This document shows positions 35,002-43,565 of a stretch of 64,000 bases of DNA, in pieces. Positions within the stretch are counted from its first letter, which is position 1. Each line of letters starts with the position of its first letter. Below the pieces are notes generated by a model that saw nothing but the letters and a program-made list of their open reading frames with translations, ran no database searches and was not told where the DNA came from. The stretch is from Bin95 sp965220855 (GTDB lineage Bacteria > Pseudomonadota > Alphaproteobacteria > Bin95): assembly GCA_965220855.1 (NCBI GenBank), contig CBDCQY010000001.1:1736001-1800000 (forward strand). Direction: 5' to 3'. A program made the position numbers and the translations under genes.

Positions 35002-36174
35002 TCAGCCCTCGACGCCGTAGAGGCGGAGCAGCGCGCGCATGCGCCAGACGGCCAGATCGGGGTCGCGCAAGAGGCCCGCTTCGTCGGCCAGGCGGAAGAG
35101 GCCGGCGAGACAGGGCAGCGGCCGCATGGCCTGCGCGCCGCCGACCATGACGAAATGGTCCTGGAAGCCGTTGAGATACGCCAGGAAGACGACGCCCGTC
35201 TTGTAGTGGCGGGTCGGCGCGCGAAACATCAGCCGCGAGAGCGGAACGGTCGGCTCCAGCAGGCGGCGATAGGCGGCGGCGTCGCCTTCGGCCAGCGCCC
35301 CGAGCGCCAGCGAGGCCGCCGGGGCGATCGGATCGAAGATGCCGAGCAGCGCGTCGCTATATCCCCGGCCGTCGCCCTCGATCAGCGCGGGATAGTTGAA
35401 GTCGTCGCCGGTGTACATGCGCACGCCCTTCGGCAGGCGCCGGCGCATCTCGATCTCCTTGCCATCGTCGAGCAGGGAGAGCTTGATCCCGTCGATCCGC
35501 CCGGCATTGGCGTGGATGACGGCCAGCGCCGTGTCGAGCGCGGCCGGAAACGCGCCCGCCCCCCAATAGCCGGCGAGCGCCGGATCGAACATCTCGCCAA
35601 GCCAGTGCAGAACGACCGGCCGGTCGGCCTCCGCCAGCACGCGGGCATAGACCGCCTCATAGTCGGCGGGGCCGGTGGCGAGGCGGGCGAGCGCGCGGCT
35701 CGCCATCATCACCGCCCGGCCTCCCGCCCGCTGCACGGCGGCGAGCTGCTCCAGATAGGCGGCGACGACGTCGTCGAGGCTCCGCGCCTCGGCGGGATCG
35801 AGCTGGTCCGTGCCGACGCCGGAGACGATGCGGTCGCGCTCGGCGGGCGCGGCGGCGCCGAGCGTGCGTTCGATCAGCTCCCTGGCGGCGGGCCAGTCGA
35901 GGCCCATGCCGCGCTGCGCCGTGTCCATCGCTTCCGCCACGCCGAGGCCGAGATCGAGAATGTGGCGGCGGAAGCGGAGCGTCGCCTCCCAGTCGAGAAC
36001 GGCGTTGGCGTCCGGCTCCCCGGCGGAAAGCGGGTCGGCCACCACATGCACGGCCGCGAACGCCACCCTGTCGAAGCGTCGCGGCCCCGCCGGAGCCTCC
36101 AGCGGCGCGGCCTTGAGCGCGTAGGCGGCCAGACGGCCATCTTCGTCCGGGAGGTCGATCGCAAGGGAGGTCAT
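35002..36174 (-). CDS. DUF993 family protein (dihydrodipicolinate-synthase-like aldolase)
   Basis: The 390-residue product belongs to the DUF993 group, a branch of the DHDPS/NAL class I aldolase superfamily. It shows GVGTDQL near residue 123, VLHWLGEMFDPALAGYWG near residue 196, a likely Schiff-base lysine in DGIKLSLLDDG near residue 238, and YTGDDFNYPALIEGDG near residue 265. Related genes lie near sugar isomerases and oxidoreductases, and here it faces a TIM-barrel isomerase, which suggests keto-sugar-acid breakdown (inference). Start at the ATG (36174) after GGAGGT-like context; 36183 is also possible. Confidence 0.82.
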   Translation of the reverse strand: MTSLAIDLPDEDGRLAAYALKAAPLEAPAGPRRFDRVAFAAVHVVADPLSAGEPDANAVLDWEATLRFRRHILDLGLGVAEAMDTAQRGMGLDWPAARELIERTLGAAAPAERDRIVSGVGTDQLDPAEARSLDDVVAAYLEQLAAVQRAGGRAVMMASRALARLATGPADYEAVYARVLAEADRPVVLHWLGEMFDPALAGYWGAGAFPAALDTALAVIHANAGRIDGIKLSLLDDGKEIEMRRRLPKGVRMYTGDDFNYPALIEGDGRGYSDALLGIFDPIAPAASLALGALAEGDAAAYRRLLEPTVPLSRLMFRAPTRHYKTGVVFLAYLNGFQDHFVMVGGAQAMRPLPCLAGLFRLADEAGLLRDPDLAVWRMRALLRLYGVEG

Positions 36175-36289
36175 CGGGCGCATCCGGCGTTCTTCTCCGC
36201 CACCATGACCGTCGGCGCGATGACCTGCAAGACGGCGGAGGCGTCGTCGGGTGTCGAGGAGGCCGCGCGCCAAGGGTCGCGGACTTGCG

Positions 36290-36334
36290 GTCGCCATGTT
36301 TTGCGTTATCGACAGGATCGTCGATTATCATTGA
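36290..36334 (+). pseudogene. Probable remnant of a higB toxin gene (3' end)
   Basis: Directly before the higA gene one frame ends in I-V-D-Y-H and TGA at 36332-36334. V-x-I-V-D-Y-H is the conserved C terminus of HigB toxins, and 13 bases separate it from the higA ATG, as in intact higBA operons. Upstream the frame has no recognisable HigB. Only this tail supports the call. Confidence 0.4.
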
Positions 36335-36347
36335 CGGGAGACATGTC

Positions 36348-36635
36348 ATGCGCGAGCCCATCCATCCGGGCGAGACGTTGCGCGACGATCTCGAAGCGCT
36401 GGGAATGAGCGCATCCGAACTGGCGGGGCGGATCGAGGCGCCGGCGGACCGCATCGCCGAAATTCTGGATGGCCGGCGGGCGATCGATGGTGACATGGCG
36501 CTGCGTCTTGGGCGCTTCTTCGGAACCTCGGGCGAGTTCTGGCTCAATCTCCAGAAGCTCTATGAGTTGCGTTGCGCGGAGCGCGACCACGGCGCGGCGA
36601 TCGCGCGGCTGCCCACGCTGCGCGCTACTGGCTAA
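36348..36635 (+). CDS. higA: HigA-family addiction-module antitoxin (apparently orphan)
   Basis: The 95-residue XRE-type helix-turn-helix protein begins REPIHPGETLRDDLEALGMS, the hallmark of HigA, and continues with the HTH and GEFWLNLQKLYELR. HigA binds its own promoter and neutralises the HigB nuclease. No intact higB is seen on either side, only the possible tail described just upstream. The ATG at 36348 is preferred to 36285. The gene's stop overlaps the end of the convergent MFS gene by four bases. Confidence 0.88.
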   Translation: MREPIHPGETLRDDLEALGMSASELAGRIEAPADRIAEILDGRRAIDGDMALRLGRFFGTSGEFWLNLQKLYELRCAERDHGAAIARLPTLRATG

Positions 36636-37843
36636 GGCTGGCGGCCGTCCGGGGCTGTTTCCGCCTGCGCGCCGCGCGGCAGGGCGAGGGTCAGCGCGAG
36701 CGCGATTGCGGAGAGGACCAGCATGCCGACGAAGGCGCCCATATAGGAGCCATACAGGTCGAACACCGAAGCCCCGGCGAGCGCGCCGAAGCCGCCGGCC
36801 ATGTGGTGGATCATGGTGATGAAGCCGGTCAACGCGCCCAGCAGGGCCGGCCCGGCGATCTCGCGCGCAAACACCACCGTGAGCGGGGCCGTGATCCAGA
36901 AGGTGACGCCATAGACCAGCGCCGCCGTCACGATCGCCCACGGCTCCCGGCTCGCCAGCAGCAGCAGGAAGAGCAGCACCCTGAGCAGGAAGCAGATCGC
37001 CGTCGGCAGGATCGGGCCGAAGCGGTCGTTCAGCAGGCCCGTGAGCAGCACGCCCGCCAGGCCGGTCAGCCCCATGAAGGCCAGCATGTTGCCGGCGAGC
37101 AGCGCGCCCACGCCCTCGTCGCGCGCATAGGCCACGATGTGGGTCGCGACCAGGAAGTCCTGAAAGCCGCAAATGGCGTAGATGACGAGCAGCAGCCAGA
37201 GCCGTTTCGAGGCGAGCAGGGCGGAAAACCGCGCCCCGCCGCCCCCGGCCGGAGGCTCCGGCGGGCGCTCCGTCCGCGCGGCGCGCCCGGCCGCCAGCAC
37301 CGGGGGCAGCACGCAGACCAGGGTGGCCACGCCGAGCGCCAGAAACGCGCCGCGCCAGCCGAGCGCGCCGAGCCACGCGGCGAGCACCGAGACCACCAGC
37401 AGCTGGCCGACGCCCATGCCGGAGATCGCGATGCTGTTGGCCATGCCGACCCGGTGGGGATACCAGCGGGCGAGCAGCACGCCGACCGGCGTGATCGACA
37501 TGCCGGCCGAGCCGAGCGCGAACACGACGCCGTAGAAGAAGAGCGCCTCCCCGACATGGTGGACGAGGCTCATCGCCGCCAGACCCGCCGCCGAAATCGC
37601 CACCGCCCAGCCCAGCACGACCCCCGCCCCGGCGCGGTCCACCAGCCGCCCGACCAGCGGCAGGGCGCTTGCCGACAGCAGCATGAACAGCATGACGCTG
37701 AGCGACAGCGTGCTGCGGCTCCACTCGAGCTCCTCGGTCATCGGGCGCAGCAGCAGGCCGATCGCGAAGCGCGCGCCGCCATTGAACATCAGCACCAGAA
37801 AGCAGGCGACGAGCAGCAGTCGGGCGATGTTCGCGCGGTTCAA
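36632..37843 (-). CDS. MFS transporter
   Basis: The 403-residue protein has about twelve hydrophobic helices in two halves, with a charged central loop of Arg/Pro/Glu near residues 190-210. It has an MFS-like LPLVGRLVDRAGAGVVLGW after helix 2 and GLLNDRFGP in the second half (both with the R/K-D-x-x-G core). It belongs to the monocarboxylate-transporter-like group by look (oxalate/formate type). The only start that keeps helix 1 is TTG at 37843, whose TTGA overlaps the stop of the FAD oxidoreductase gene. Import of that enzyme's substrate is inference. Confidence 0.85.
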   Translation of the reverse strand: MNRANIARLLLVACFLVLMFNGGARFAIGLLLRPMTEELEWSRSTLSLSVMLFMLLSASALPLVGRLVDRAGAGVVLGWAVAISAAGLAAMSLVHHVGEALFFYGVVFALGSAGMSITPVGVLLARWYPHRVGMANSIAISGMGVGQLLVVSVLAAWLGALGWRGAFLALGVATLVCVLPPVLAAGRAARTERPPEPPAGGGGARFSALLASKRLWLLLVIYAICGFQDFLVATHIVAYARDEGVGALLAGNMLAFMGLTGLAGVLLTGLLNDRFGPILPTAICFLLRVLLFLLLLASREPWAIVTAALVYGVTFWITAPLTVVFAREIAGPALLGALTGFITMIHHMAGGFGALAGASVFDLYGSYMGAFVGMLVLSAIALALTLALPRGAQAETAPDGRQP

Positions 37844-39141
37844 GGCCGGTCGAAGCGGTCGGTCGCGAAGGGGGCGGGATCGGCGGCGGGCGTCCTGCCG
37901 GTGGCGAGCTGGGCCGCCAGCAGGCCGGCGCCCGGCCCGAGGCCGAAGCCGTGGCCCGACAGCCCGGTGGCGAGCGTCAGCCCCTCCAGCCCGGCCACGG
38001 GGCCCAGCAGCGGCACTTCGTCCGGCGAGACCTCGATCATGCCGCCCCAGCTTTCGACCGCCCTCGCGTCCCGGAGTTGGGGATATGTGGCCCGCGCCGC
38101 GTTCAGGATGCGATCCCGCACCGCCGCTTCCGGCGGCGGATCGAGCATGCGCGCCTGCTCCATCGGGCTCAGCTGGTCCGCGCCCCAGCGCCGGCGGCCG
38201 AGCGCGCCGAAGAACTCGGTGCCGAACCGCAGCCGCAGCGTGCGCCAGCGTTGCCGATAGAGCGGCAGGAAGCTGCGGAAATGCGCGAACGCGGCCGGGA
38301 TGACGTCGAAGCGCGCCGTCTGCGTGCGCCCGACGGTGTAGCCGCCGTCGAGGCGCGGGCGGAGCGAGGCGGTGGCCATGCCGACCGGACCCGTCACGAA
38401 GTCCGGCACGGGCGCGGTGCGCAGCACCTGCGAGCGCACCGCCAGCTGCGCGAGCGGCAGGCCCATATTCTCCAGGAAGGGCCGGCACCAGGCGCCGCCC
38501 GCCAGAATGACCGCGCGGCAGGCGACGCGCCCATGCTCGGTCACCAGGCCGGAGACCCTGCCGCCGGAGAGTTCCAGCGTGCGCACGGCCGTGCGCTCGA
38601 AGATCGTCGCGCCGGCCCCGGCGGCGAGCCGCGCCAGCGCCGGAACGGCGAGCGTCGGCTCGGCATACATGTCGCTCGGCGTCACCATCCCGCCGGCGAA
38701 GCGCCCGTCCTCCCGGCCGACCCACGCGTCAGCCTCGGCCGGCGACATCATGCGGGTGCTCAGCTGGAACGGCCGGGCGGAGGCGAGCCACGCCTCATGG
38801 TCCGCCAGTTGCGCCTCATCCTGGGCGATATAGGCCAGCCCGCGCTGGCGCAGCCCGAAATCGCTGCGGCTGGCTTGCGCAAAGCGGCGCCAGAGCGCCT
38901 GCGATTCCAGCATCAGCGGCACTTCGCGCAGGTCGCGCCCCTGAATGCGGATCCAGCCCCAGTTGCGCGAGGACTGCTCCCCCGCGATGCGCCCCTTCTC
39001 GCAGACCAGCACGGGCACGCCCCACTCGGCCAGCATCAGCGCCGCGCTCACCCCCACCACGCCGCCGCCGATAATCGCGACCTCGACGGACTCCGGCAGC
39101 GGCCGGTCCGGTCCCGGCGCAAATTCGGGCATCATGTCCAT
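37840..39141 (-). CDS. FAD-dependent oxidoreductase (D-amino-acid/sarcosine oxidase-like)
   Basis: The 433-residue DAO-family flavoenzyme has dinucleotide-binding VAIIGGGVVGVSAALMLAEW near residue 20, followed by SSRNWGWIRIQGRD and a late WGGMIEVSPDEVPLLGP plus TGLSGHGFGLGPGAG (FAD contact). Family members oxidise N-methyl or D-amino acids or similar amines. Several ATGs lie at the N terminus (39141, 39135, 39132); the first is listed. It is the first gene of a two-gene unit with the MFS transporter and is divergent from hisB (107-base gap). Confidence 0.9.
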   Translation of the reverse strand: MDMMPEFAPGPDRPLPESVEVAIIGGGVVGVSAALMLAEWGVPVLVCEKGRIAGEQSSRNWGWIRIQGRDLREVPLMLESQALWRRFAQASRSDFGLRQRGLAYIAQDEAQLADHEAWLASARPFQLSTRMMSPAEADAWVGREDGRFAGGMVTPSDMYAEPTLAVPALARLAAGAGATIFERTAVRTLELSGGRVSGLVTEHGRVACRAVILAGGAWCRPFLENMGLPLAQLAVRSQVLRTAPVPDFVTGPVGMATASLRPRLDGGYTVGRTQTARFDVIPAAFAHFRSFLPLYRQRWRTLRLRFGTEFFGALGRRRWGADQLSPMEQARMLDPPPEAAVRDRILNAARATYPQLRDARAVESWGGMIEVSPDEVPLLGPVAGLEGLTLATGLSGHGFGLGPGAGLLAAQLATGRTPAADPAPFATDRFDRP

Positions 39142-39248
39142 GGGCCGGAGAATGCGCCCTCTGCGCATGGCGGCGCAAGGGGGAACGGCTGGCAATGCGT
39201 TGCGGCCGTGGTAGAAGGGGCCGCAATAGATTGCGGGGGTTCCCTGCC

Positions 39249-39836
39249 ATGCGTGAAGCGTCGGTGGCGCGCAAGACGTCGGAAACGGATATCGCCCTTC
39301 GCCTCTCTCTGGACGGGGAGGGCCGCTACCGGGTCTCGACCGGGGTGGGCTTTCTCGACCATATGCTGGAGCAGCTCGCCCGCCACAGCCTGATCGACCT
39401 CGAGCTCACCGCCGAGGGCGACCTGCATATCGACGCCCACCACACCACCGAAGATGTCGGCATCGCCATCGGCCAGGCCGTCTCCGCCGCGCTCGGCGAG
39501 CGCAAGGGCATCCGGCGCTACGGCCACGCCTATGTGCCGATGGACGAGACGCTGGTGCGCGTCGCGCTCGACCTCTCCAACCGGCCCTATCTCATCTGGC
39601 GGGTGGAGCTGCCGGCGGCGAAGCTGGGCGTCATGGACACCGAACTGTTCCGCGAATGGTTCCAGGCCTTCGCGCAACATGCCGGGGCGACGCTGCATGT
39701 CGAGTGCCTTTACGGCGCCAACACGCACCACATCGTCGAGGCCTGCTTCAAGGCGCTGGCGCGGGCGCTGCGCGCGGCCGTCGAGATCGACCCCCGGCGG
39801 AGCGACGCCACGCCCTCCACCAAGGGCGTTCTCTGA
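39249..39836 (+). CDS. hisB: Imidazoleglycerol-phosphate dehydratase
   Basis: The 195-residue, stand-alone dehydratase makes imidazole-acetol phosphate in histidine synthesis. The two duplicated metal-binding halves show FLDHMLEQLARHS near residue 35, DAHHTTEDVGIAIGQA near residue 62 and ANTHHIVEACFKALARAL near residue 157. No phosphatase domain is fused. First gene of the his block; a GGGGG stretch precedes the ATG. Confidence 0.97.
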   Translation: MREASVARKTSETDIALRLSLDGEGRYRVSTGVGFLDHMLEQLARHSLIDLELTAEGDLHIDAHHTTEDVGIAIGQAVSAALGERKGIRRYGHAYVPMDETLVRVALDLSNRPYLIWRVELPAAKLGVMDTELFREWFQAFAQHAGATLHVECLYGANTHHIVEACFKALARALRAAVEIDPRRSDATPSTKGVL

Positions 39837-39838
39837 CC

Positions 39839-40198
39839 GTGCGCATCCACACCATCCATCGCCGCTATCCGGGCCTGTTGCAGGAGCCGGAACTGCGCGC
39901 GGTCAAGGAGGGCTTCTGCTGGCCGGCGCTGCTGTTCGGGCCGGTCTGGGCCGCATGGCGGGGCTACTGGCTGCTGGCGGCGGGGCTGCTGGCGCTCGCG
40001 GTCGCGGCGGCGCTGCTGCCGGGTCCGGTCTGGCTCACTCTGCCGGCGCAGCTCTTCCTCTGGCTGCTGGTGGGCTTCGAGGGCAACGATCTCGCCCGCT
40101 GGAGCCTCGCCCGGCGGGGGTTCGCGACCGTTGGCGCGGCCGCCGGGCGGAGCCGCGCCACCGCCATGGCGGCCTTCGCGGCGGGCGCGCGCGCATGA
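39839..40198 (+). CDS. DUF2628 family membrane protein
   Basis: The 119-residue protein has a short N-terminal part (HRRYPGLLQEPELRAVKEGF), then WPALLFGPVWAAWRGYW and about two hydrophobic helices. The F-x-W-x-A-x-x-F-x-P-x-W-A pattern is typical of DUF2628. It starts with GTG three bases after hisB and overlaps hisH by ATGA. The same position between hisB and hisH is seen in other alphaproteobacteria, yet no role in histidine synthesis is known. Confidence 0.85.
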   Translation: MRIHTIHRRYPGLLQEPELRAVKEGFCWPALLFGPVWAAWRGYWLLAAGLLALAVAAALLPGPVWLTLPAQLFLWLLVGFEGNDLARWSLARRGFATVGAAAGRSRATAMAAFAAGARA

Positions 40199-40836
40199 GC
40201 GTCGCCATCGTCGATTACGGCTCCGGCAATCTGCGCTCGGCGGAGAAGGCCGTGGCGCGCATGCTGGAGGAGACCGGCGGCGGGGGCCGGGCGCTGGTCA
40301 CCGCCGACCCCGAGCGGGTGGCGCGGGCGGACCGCATCCTGCTGCCGGGCGTCGGCGCCTTCGCCGACTGCCGCGCCGGGCTGTTCGGGCTGGACGGCAT
40401 GGTCGAGGCGCTGGAGGAGGCCGTGCAGGAACGCGGGCGCCCCTTTCTCGGCATCTGCGTCGGGATGCAGCTGATGGCCGAGCGCGGCCTGGAGCATGGC
40501 GCGCATTCCGGCCTCGGCTGGCTGCCCGGCGATGTCGTGGCGCTTCGCCCGGCGGACCCGGCGCTCAAGGTGCCGCATATGGGCTGGAACGCGCTCACCG
40601 GGCTTGCCGACCACCCGCTGCTGGCCGGGCTCGGCGAGGGCGCGCATGTCTATTTCGTACATTCCTACCGCTTCGCGCCGGCGGATGCGGGGCATATGCT
40701 GGCGATGAGCGACCATGGCGGGCGCTTTGCGGCCGTGGTAGGCCGCGACAATCTGGCCGGCACGCAGTTCCACCCGGAAAAGAGCCAGGCGCACGGGCTG
40801 CGGCTGATCGCCAACTTCCTCGACTGGCGGCCCTGA
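40195..40836 (+). CDS. hisH: Imidazole glycerol phosphate synthase subunit HisH
   Basis: The 213-residue class I glutamine amidotransferase supplies ammonia to HisF. Nucleophile Cys is in FLGICVGMQLMAE near residue 85, and the His-Glu pair is in GTQFHPEKSQ near residue 193. The N-terminal IVDYGSGNLRS is the HisH start. ATG overlaps the DUF2628 stop. Confidence 0.97.
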   Translation: MSVAIVDYGSGNLRSAEKAVARMLEETGGGGRALVTADPERVARADRILLPGVGAFADCRAGLFGLDGMVEALEEAVQERGRPFLGICVGMQLMAERGLEHGAHSGLGWLPGDVVALRPADPALKVPHMGWNALTGLADHPLLAGLGEGAHVYFVHSYRFAPADAGHMLAMSDHGGRFAAVVGRDNLAGTQFHPEKSQAHGLRLIANFLDWRP

Positions 40837-40838
40837 CC

Positions 40839-41381
40839 ATGGACCCGAACCGCATCGAATGCCTGGAGACGCTGAGCGACGCCGACCTGTTCGACCTTTG
40901 CGAGGCGACCGACGCGGCGATCCAGGACGGCGGCGGCTTCGGCTTCGTCTCGCCGCCGGAGCGCGGCTGGCTGAAGCGCTACTGGCGCGGCGTGCTGCTG
41001 GTGCCGGAGCGCAGCCTGTTCGTCGCCCGGCGCGAGGACAGCATTTGCGGCTCGGTGCAGCTGGTCGCCCCGCCGCCCAACAATGAGGCCCAGCGCCTGA
41101 TCGTCGCCGTGCAGCACCTGTTCGTGGCGCCCTGGGCGCGCGGCTTCGGCGTCGGGCGGGGGCTGATGGAGGCGGTGGAGGCGGAGGCGCGCCAGCGGCG
41201 CTTCAAGGTCATCAATCTCGACGTGCGCGACACCCAGACCAACGCCATCGCCATGTATGAGGCGCTCGGCTATCGGCGCTGGGGCGAGCATCCCAAATAC
41301 GCCCATGTCCGGGGGCGCTGGGTGCCGGGCGTCTATTTCTACAAGGATATCGCGTCTGCAACCGCCGAAGGCGACGGATGA
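40839..41381 (+). CDS. GNAT family N-acetyltransferase
   Basis: The 180-residue acetyltransferase has the acetyl-CoA pocket seen as HLFVAPWARGFGVGRGLMEA near residue 90 (Q/R-x-x-G-x-G/A type), then VINLDVRDTQTNAIAMYEALGYRRWG. The acceptor is unknown. Two bases after hisH and overlapping hisA by four, it is embedded in the his operon; a biosynthetic role is not implied. Confidence 0.88.
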   Translation: MDPNRIECLETLSDADLFDLCEATDAAIQDGGGFGFVSPPERGWLKRYWRGVLLVPERSLFVARREDSICGSVQLVAPPPNNEAQRLIVAVQHLFVAPWARGFGVGRGLMEAVEAEARQRRFKVINLDVRDTQTNAIAMYEALGYRRWGEHPKYAHVRGRWVPGVYFYKDIASATAEGDG

Positions 41382-42112
41382 TCATCTTCCCCGCCATCGA
41401 TCTCAAGGACGGCCAGTGCGTGCGCCTGGTGCAGGGCGACATGGGCCGTGTGACGGTGTTCAACGACGATCCCGCCGACCAGGCCCGGCGGTTCGCCGGG
41501 GCGGGCTTCGCCTGGCTGCATCTGGTCGATCTGAACGGCGCGGTGGCCGGCGCGCCGGTGAACGCCGGGGCGGTGGAGCGGGTGCTGGCGGCCGTCGATC
41601 TGCCGGTGCAGCTGGGCGGCGGCATCCGCGACATGGCGACGGTGGAGATGTGGCTCGACCGGGGCGTGCGCCGGGTGGTGCTCGGCACCGCCGCGCTCAC
41701 CGACCCGGAGCTGGTGCGCAGCGCCTGCCGGCGCTTTCCGGGGCGGATCGTGGTCGGCATCGACGCCCGCGACGGCATGGTCGCCACCCGGGGCTGGACC
41801 GAGACCTCCCGGACGTCGGCGCTCGATCTGGCGCTCCGTTTCGAGGACGCCGGCGTGGCGGCGATCGTGTTCACCGACATCGCCCGCGACGGGGCGCTGG
41901 GCGGCGTCAATCTGGACTCGACGGTCGATCTTGCCTGGGCGTTGACGACGCCGGTGATCGCGTCCGGCGGCGTGGCGGACCATGACGATCTGCGCGCCAT
42001 CCGCGCCGAGCGCGACGCCGGCATCGAGGGGGTGATCTGCGGGCGCGCGCTCTATGACGGGCGCATCGACCCCGCGACCGCGCTCGGCATCGCGGCCGGG
42101 ACCGAATGCTGA
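41378..42112 (+). CDS. hisA: 1-(5-phosphoribosyl)-5-[(5-phosphoribosylamino)methylideneamino]imidazole-4-carboxamide isomerase
   Basis: The 244-residue (beta/alpha)8 barrel performs the ProFAR isomerase step of histidine synthesis. It has the catalytic Asp in FPAIDLKDGQCVRLVQGD (residue 8), a second Asp in IVFTDIARDGALGGVN, and phosphate-binding VQLGGGIRD and ASGGVAD. Overlaps hisF by seven bases. Confidence 0.97.
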   Translation: MIIFPAIDLKDGQCVRLVQGDMGRVTVFNDDPADQARRFAGAGFAWLHLVDLNGAVAGAPVNAGAVERVLAAVDLPVQLGGGIRDMATVEMWLDRGVRRVVLGTAALTDPELVRSACRRFPGRIVVGIDARDGMVATRGWTETSRTSALDLALRFEDAGVAAIVFTDIARDGALGGVNLDSTVDLAWALTTPVIASGGVADHDDLRAIRAERDAGIEGVICGRALYDGRIDPATALGIAAGTEC

Positions 42113-42876
42113 CCGTGCGCGTCATCCCCTGCCTGGATGTCGATGCCGGCAGGGTGGTCAAGGGCGTCAATTTCGTCGATCTGCGCGACATGGGCGATCC
42201 GGTGGAGCAGGCGCGGTTCTACGACGCCGCCGGGGCGGACGAGCTCTGCTTCCTCGACATCACCGCCAGCCACGAGCAGCGCGACACCATCCTGGACGTG
42301 GTGCGCCGCACCGCCGACCGCTGCTTCATGCCGGTCACGGTGGGCGGCGGCGTGCGCACGGTGGAGGACATCCGCCGGCTGCTGCTGGCGGGCGCCGACA
42401 AGGTGTCGATCAACACCGCTGCGGTCCAGCGCCCGGAATTCGTGCGGGAGGCCGCGCGGAAGTTCGGCGCGCAATGCATCACGGTTGCGGTCGACGCCAA
42501 GCGCACCGGTCCCGGCCGCTGGGAGCTGTTCACGCATGGCGGGCGGCGGCCGACCGGCATCGAGGCGGTCGGCTGGGCGGAGCGCATGGTGGCGCTCGGC
42601 GCCGGCGAGATCCTGCTCACCTCCATGGACCGCGACGGCACCGGCGACGGCTACGACCTGGAGCTGACGCGCGCCGTGGCGGACGCGATACCGGCCCCGG
42701 TGATCGCGTCCGGCGGCGTCGGCGCGCTCGACCATCTGAGCCGGGGCGTGAGCGCCGGACACGCCTCGGCCGTGCTCGCCGCCTCGATCTTTCACGACCG
42801 CAGCCACACCATTGCGGAGGCCAAGCGGGTCATGGCGGCTGCGGGCATTCCGGTGCGTCTGGAGGGGGCGACATGA
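42106..42876 (+). CDS. hisF: Imidazole glycerol phosphate synthase subunit HisF
   Basis: The 256-residue barrel subunit uses the ammonia from HisH to form imidazole glycerol phosphate and AICAR. Catalytic Asp residues are in IPCLDVDAGRVVKGVNF (residue 11) and LTSMDRDGTGDGYD (near residue 170); phosphate loops are GGGVRTVEDI and ASGGVGALDHL. Overlaps hisE by four bases. Confidence 0.97.
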   Translation: MLTVRVIPCLDVDAGRVVKGVNFVDLRDMGDPVEQARFYDAAGADELCFLDITASHEQRDTILDVVRRTADRCFMPVTVGGGVRTVEDIRRLLLAGADKVSINTAAVQRPEFVREAARKFGAQCITVAVDAKRTGPGRWELFTHGGRRPTGIEAVGWAERMVALGAGEILLTSMDRDGTGDGYDLELTRAVADAIPAPVIASGGVGALDHLSRGVSAGHASAVLAASIFHDRSHTIAEAKRVMAAAGIPVRLEGAT

Positions 42877-43187
42877 GCGAGAGGGATGTGATCGACCGGC
42901 TTTACGCGGTGATCGAGAGCCGGCGCGGCGGCGACCCGGCGCGCTCGCGCACCGCGCGCTACTTCGCCCAGGGCACGGGCAAGATCGCGCAGAAGGTGGG
43001 CGAGGAGGCGGTCGAGACCGTCATCGAGGCCATGCGCGGCGACCGCAAGCGGCTGGTCGAGGAAAGCGCCGACCTGCTGTATCACCTGCTGGTGCTCTGG
43101 GCCGATGCGGGCGTTGCGCCGGACGAGGTGCGCGCGGCGCTCGAACGGCGCGAGGGCCGATCCGACGCCAGGGAGAAAACCCCGTGA
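42873..43187 (+). CDS. hisE: Phosphoribosyl-ATP pyrophosphatase
   Basis: The 104-residue all-alpha MazG-like hydrolase performs the second step of histidine synthesis. Metal-binding motif KVGEEAVETVIEAM lies near residue 36 and EESADLLYHLLVLWAD near residue 58. It is separate from hisI, as usual in alphaproteobacteria; hisI is not in the window. ATG at 42873 overlaps the hisF stop. Confidence 0.95.
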   Translation: MSERDVIDRLYAVIESRRGGDPARSRTARYFAQGTGKIAQKVGEEAVETVIEAMRGDRKRLVEESADLLYHLLVLWADAGVAPDEVRAALERREGRSDAREKTP

Positions 43188-43543
43188 GCTATGACGACGA
43201 CAATATCTTCGCGCGCATCCTGCGCGGCGAGATTCCCTGCGACAAGGTCTATGAGGACGAGCATGTGCTGGCCTTCCGCGACATCGCGCCCAAGGCCCCG
43301 ACGCATGTGCTGGTGATTCCCAAGGGCCGCTACCGGACGCTGCACGACTTCGCCGAAGGGGCGAGCGACGCGGCGCTCGCCGCCTGGGTGCGCGCCATGG
43401 CGTCGGTCGCGCGGAGCGAGGGCGTCGCCGAAGCGGGCTACCGCGCCACCTCCAACAACGGCCCCCACGGCAAGCAGGAAGTCCCCCACCTGCACATGCA
43501 CATCGTCGGCGGCCGCCAACTCGGCTCCGCCCCCCGCAGCTGA
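43184..43543 (+). CDS. HIT family protein (histidine triad nucleotide hydrolase)
   Basis: The 119-residue Hint-like protein ends in VPHLHMHIVGGRQLG, the H-x-H-x-H-x-x nucleotide-hydrolase triad; NIFARILRGEIPCDKVYED is the family N terminus. Starts with GTG overlapping the hisE stop. Substrates of bacterial Hint proteins are nucleoside phosphoramidates and acyl adenylates (family knowledge). Confidence 0.93.
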   Translation: MSYDDDNIFARILRGEIPCDKVYEDEHVLAFRDIAPKAPTHVLVIPKGRYRTLHDFAEGASDAALAAWVRAMASVARSEGVAEAGYRATSNNGPHGKQEVPHLHMHIVGGRQLGSAPRS

Positions 43544-43565
43544 CGGGGCCGGGGACCGCGCCGGC

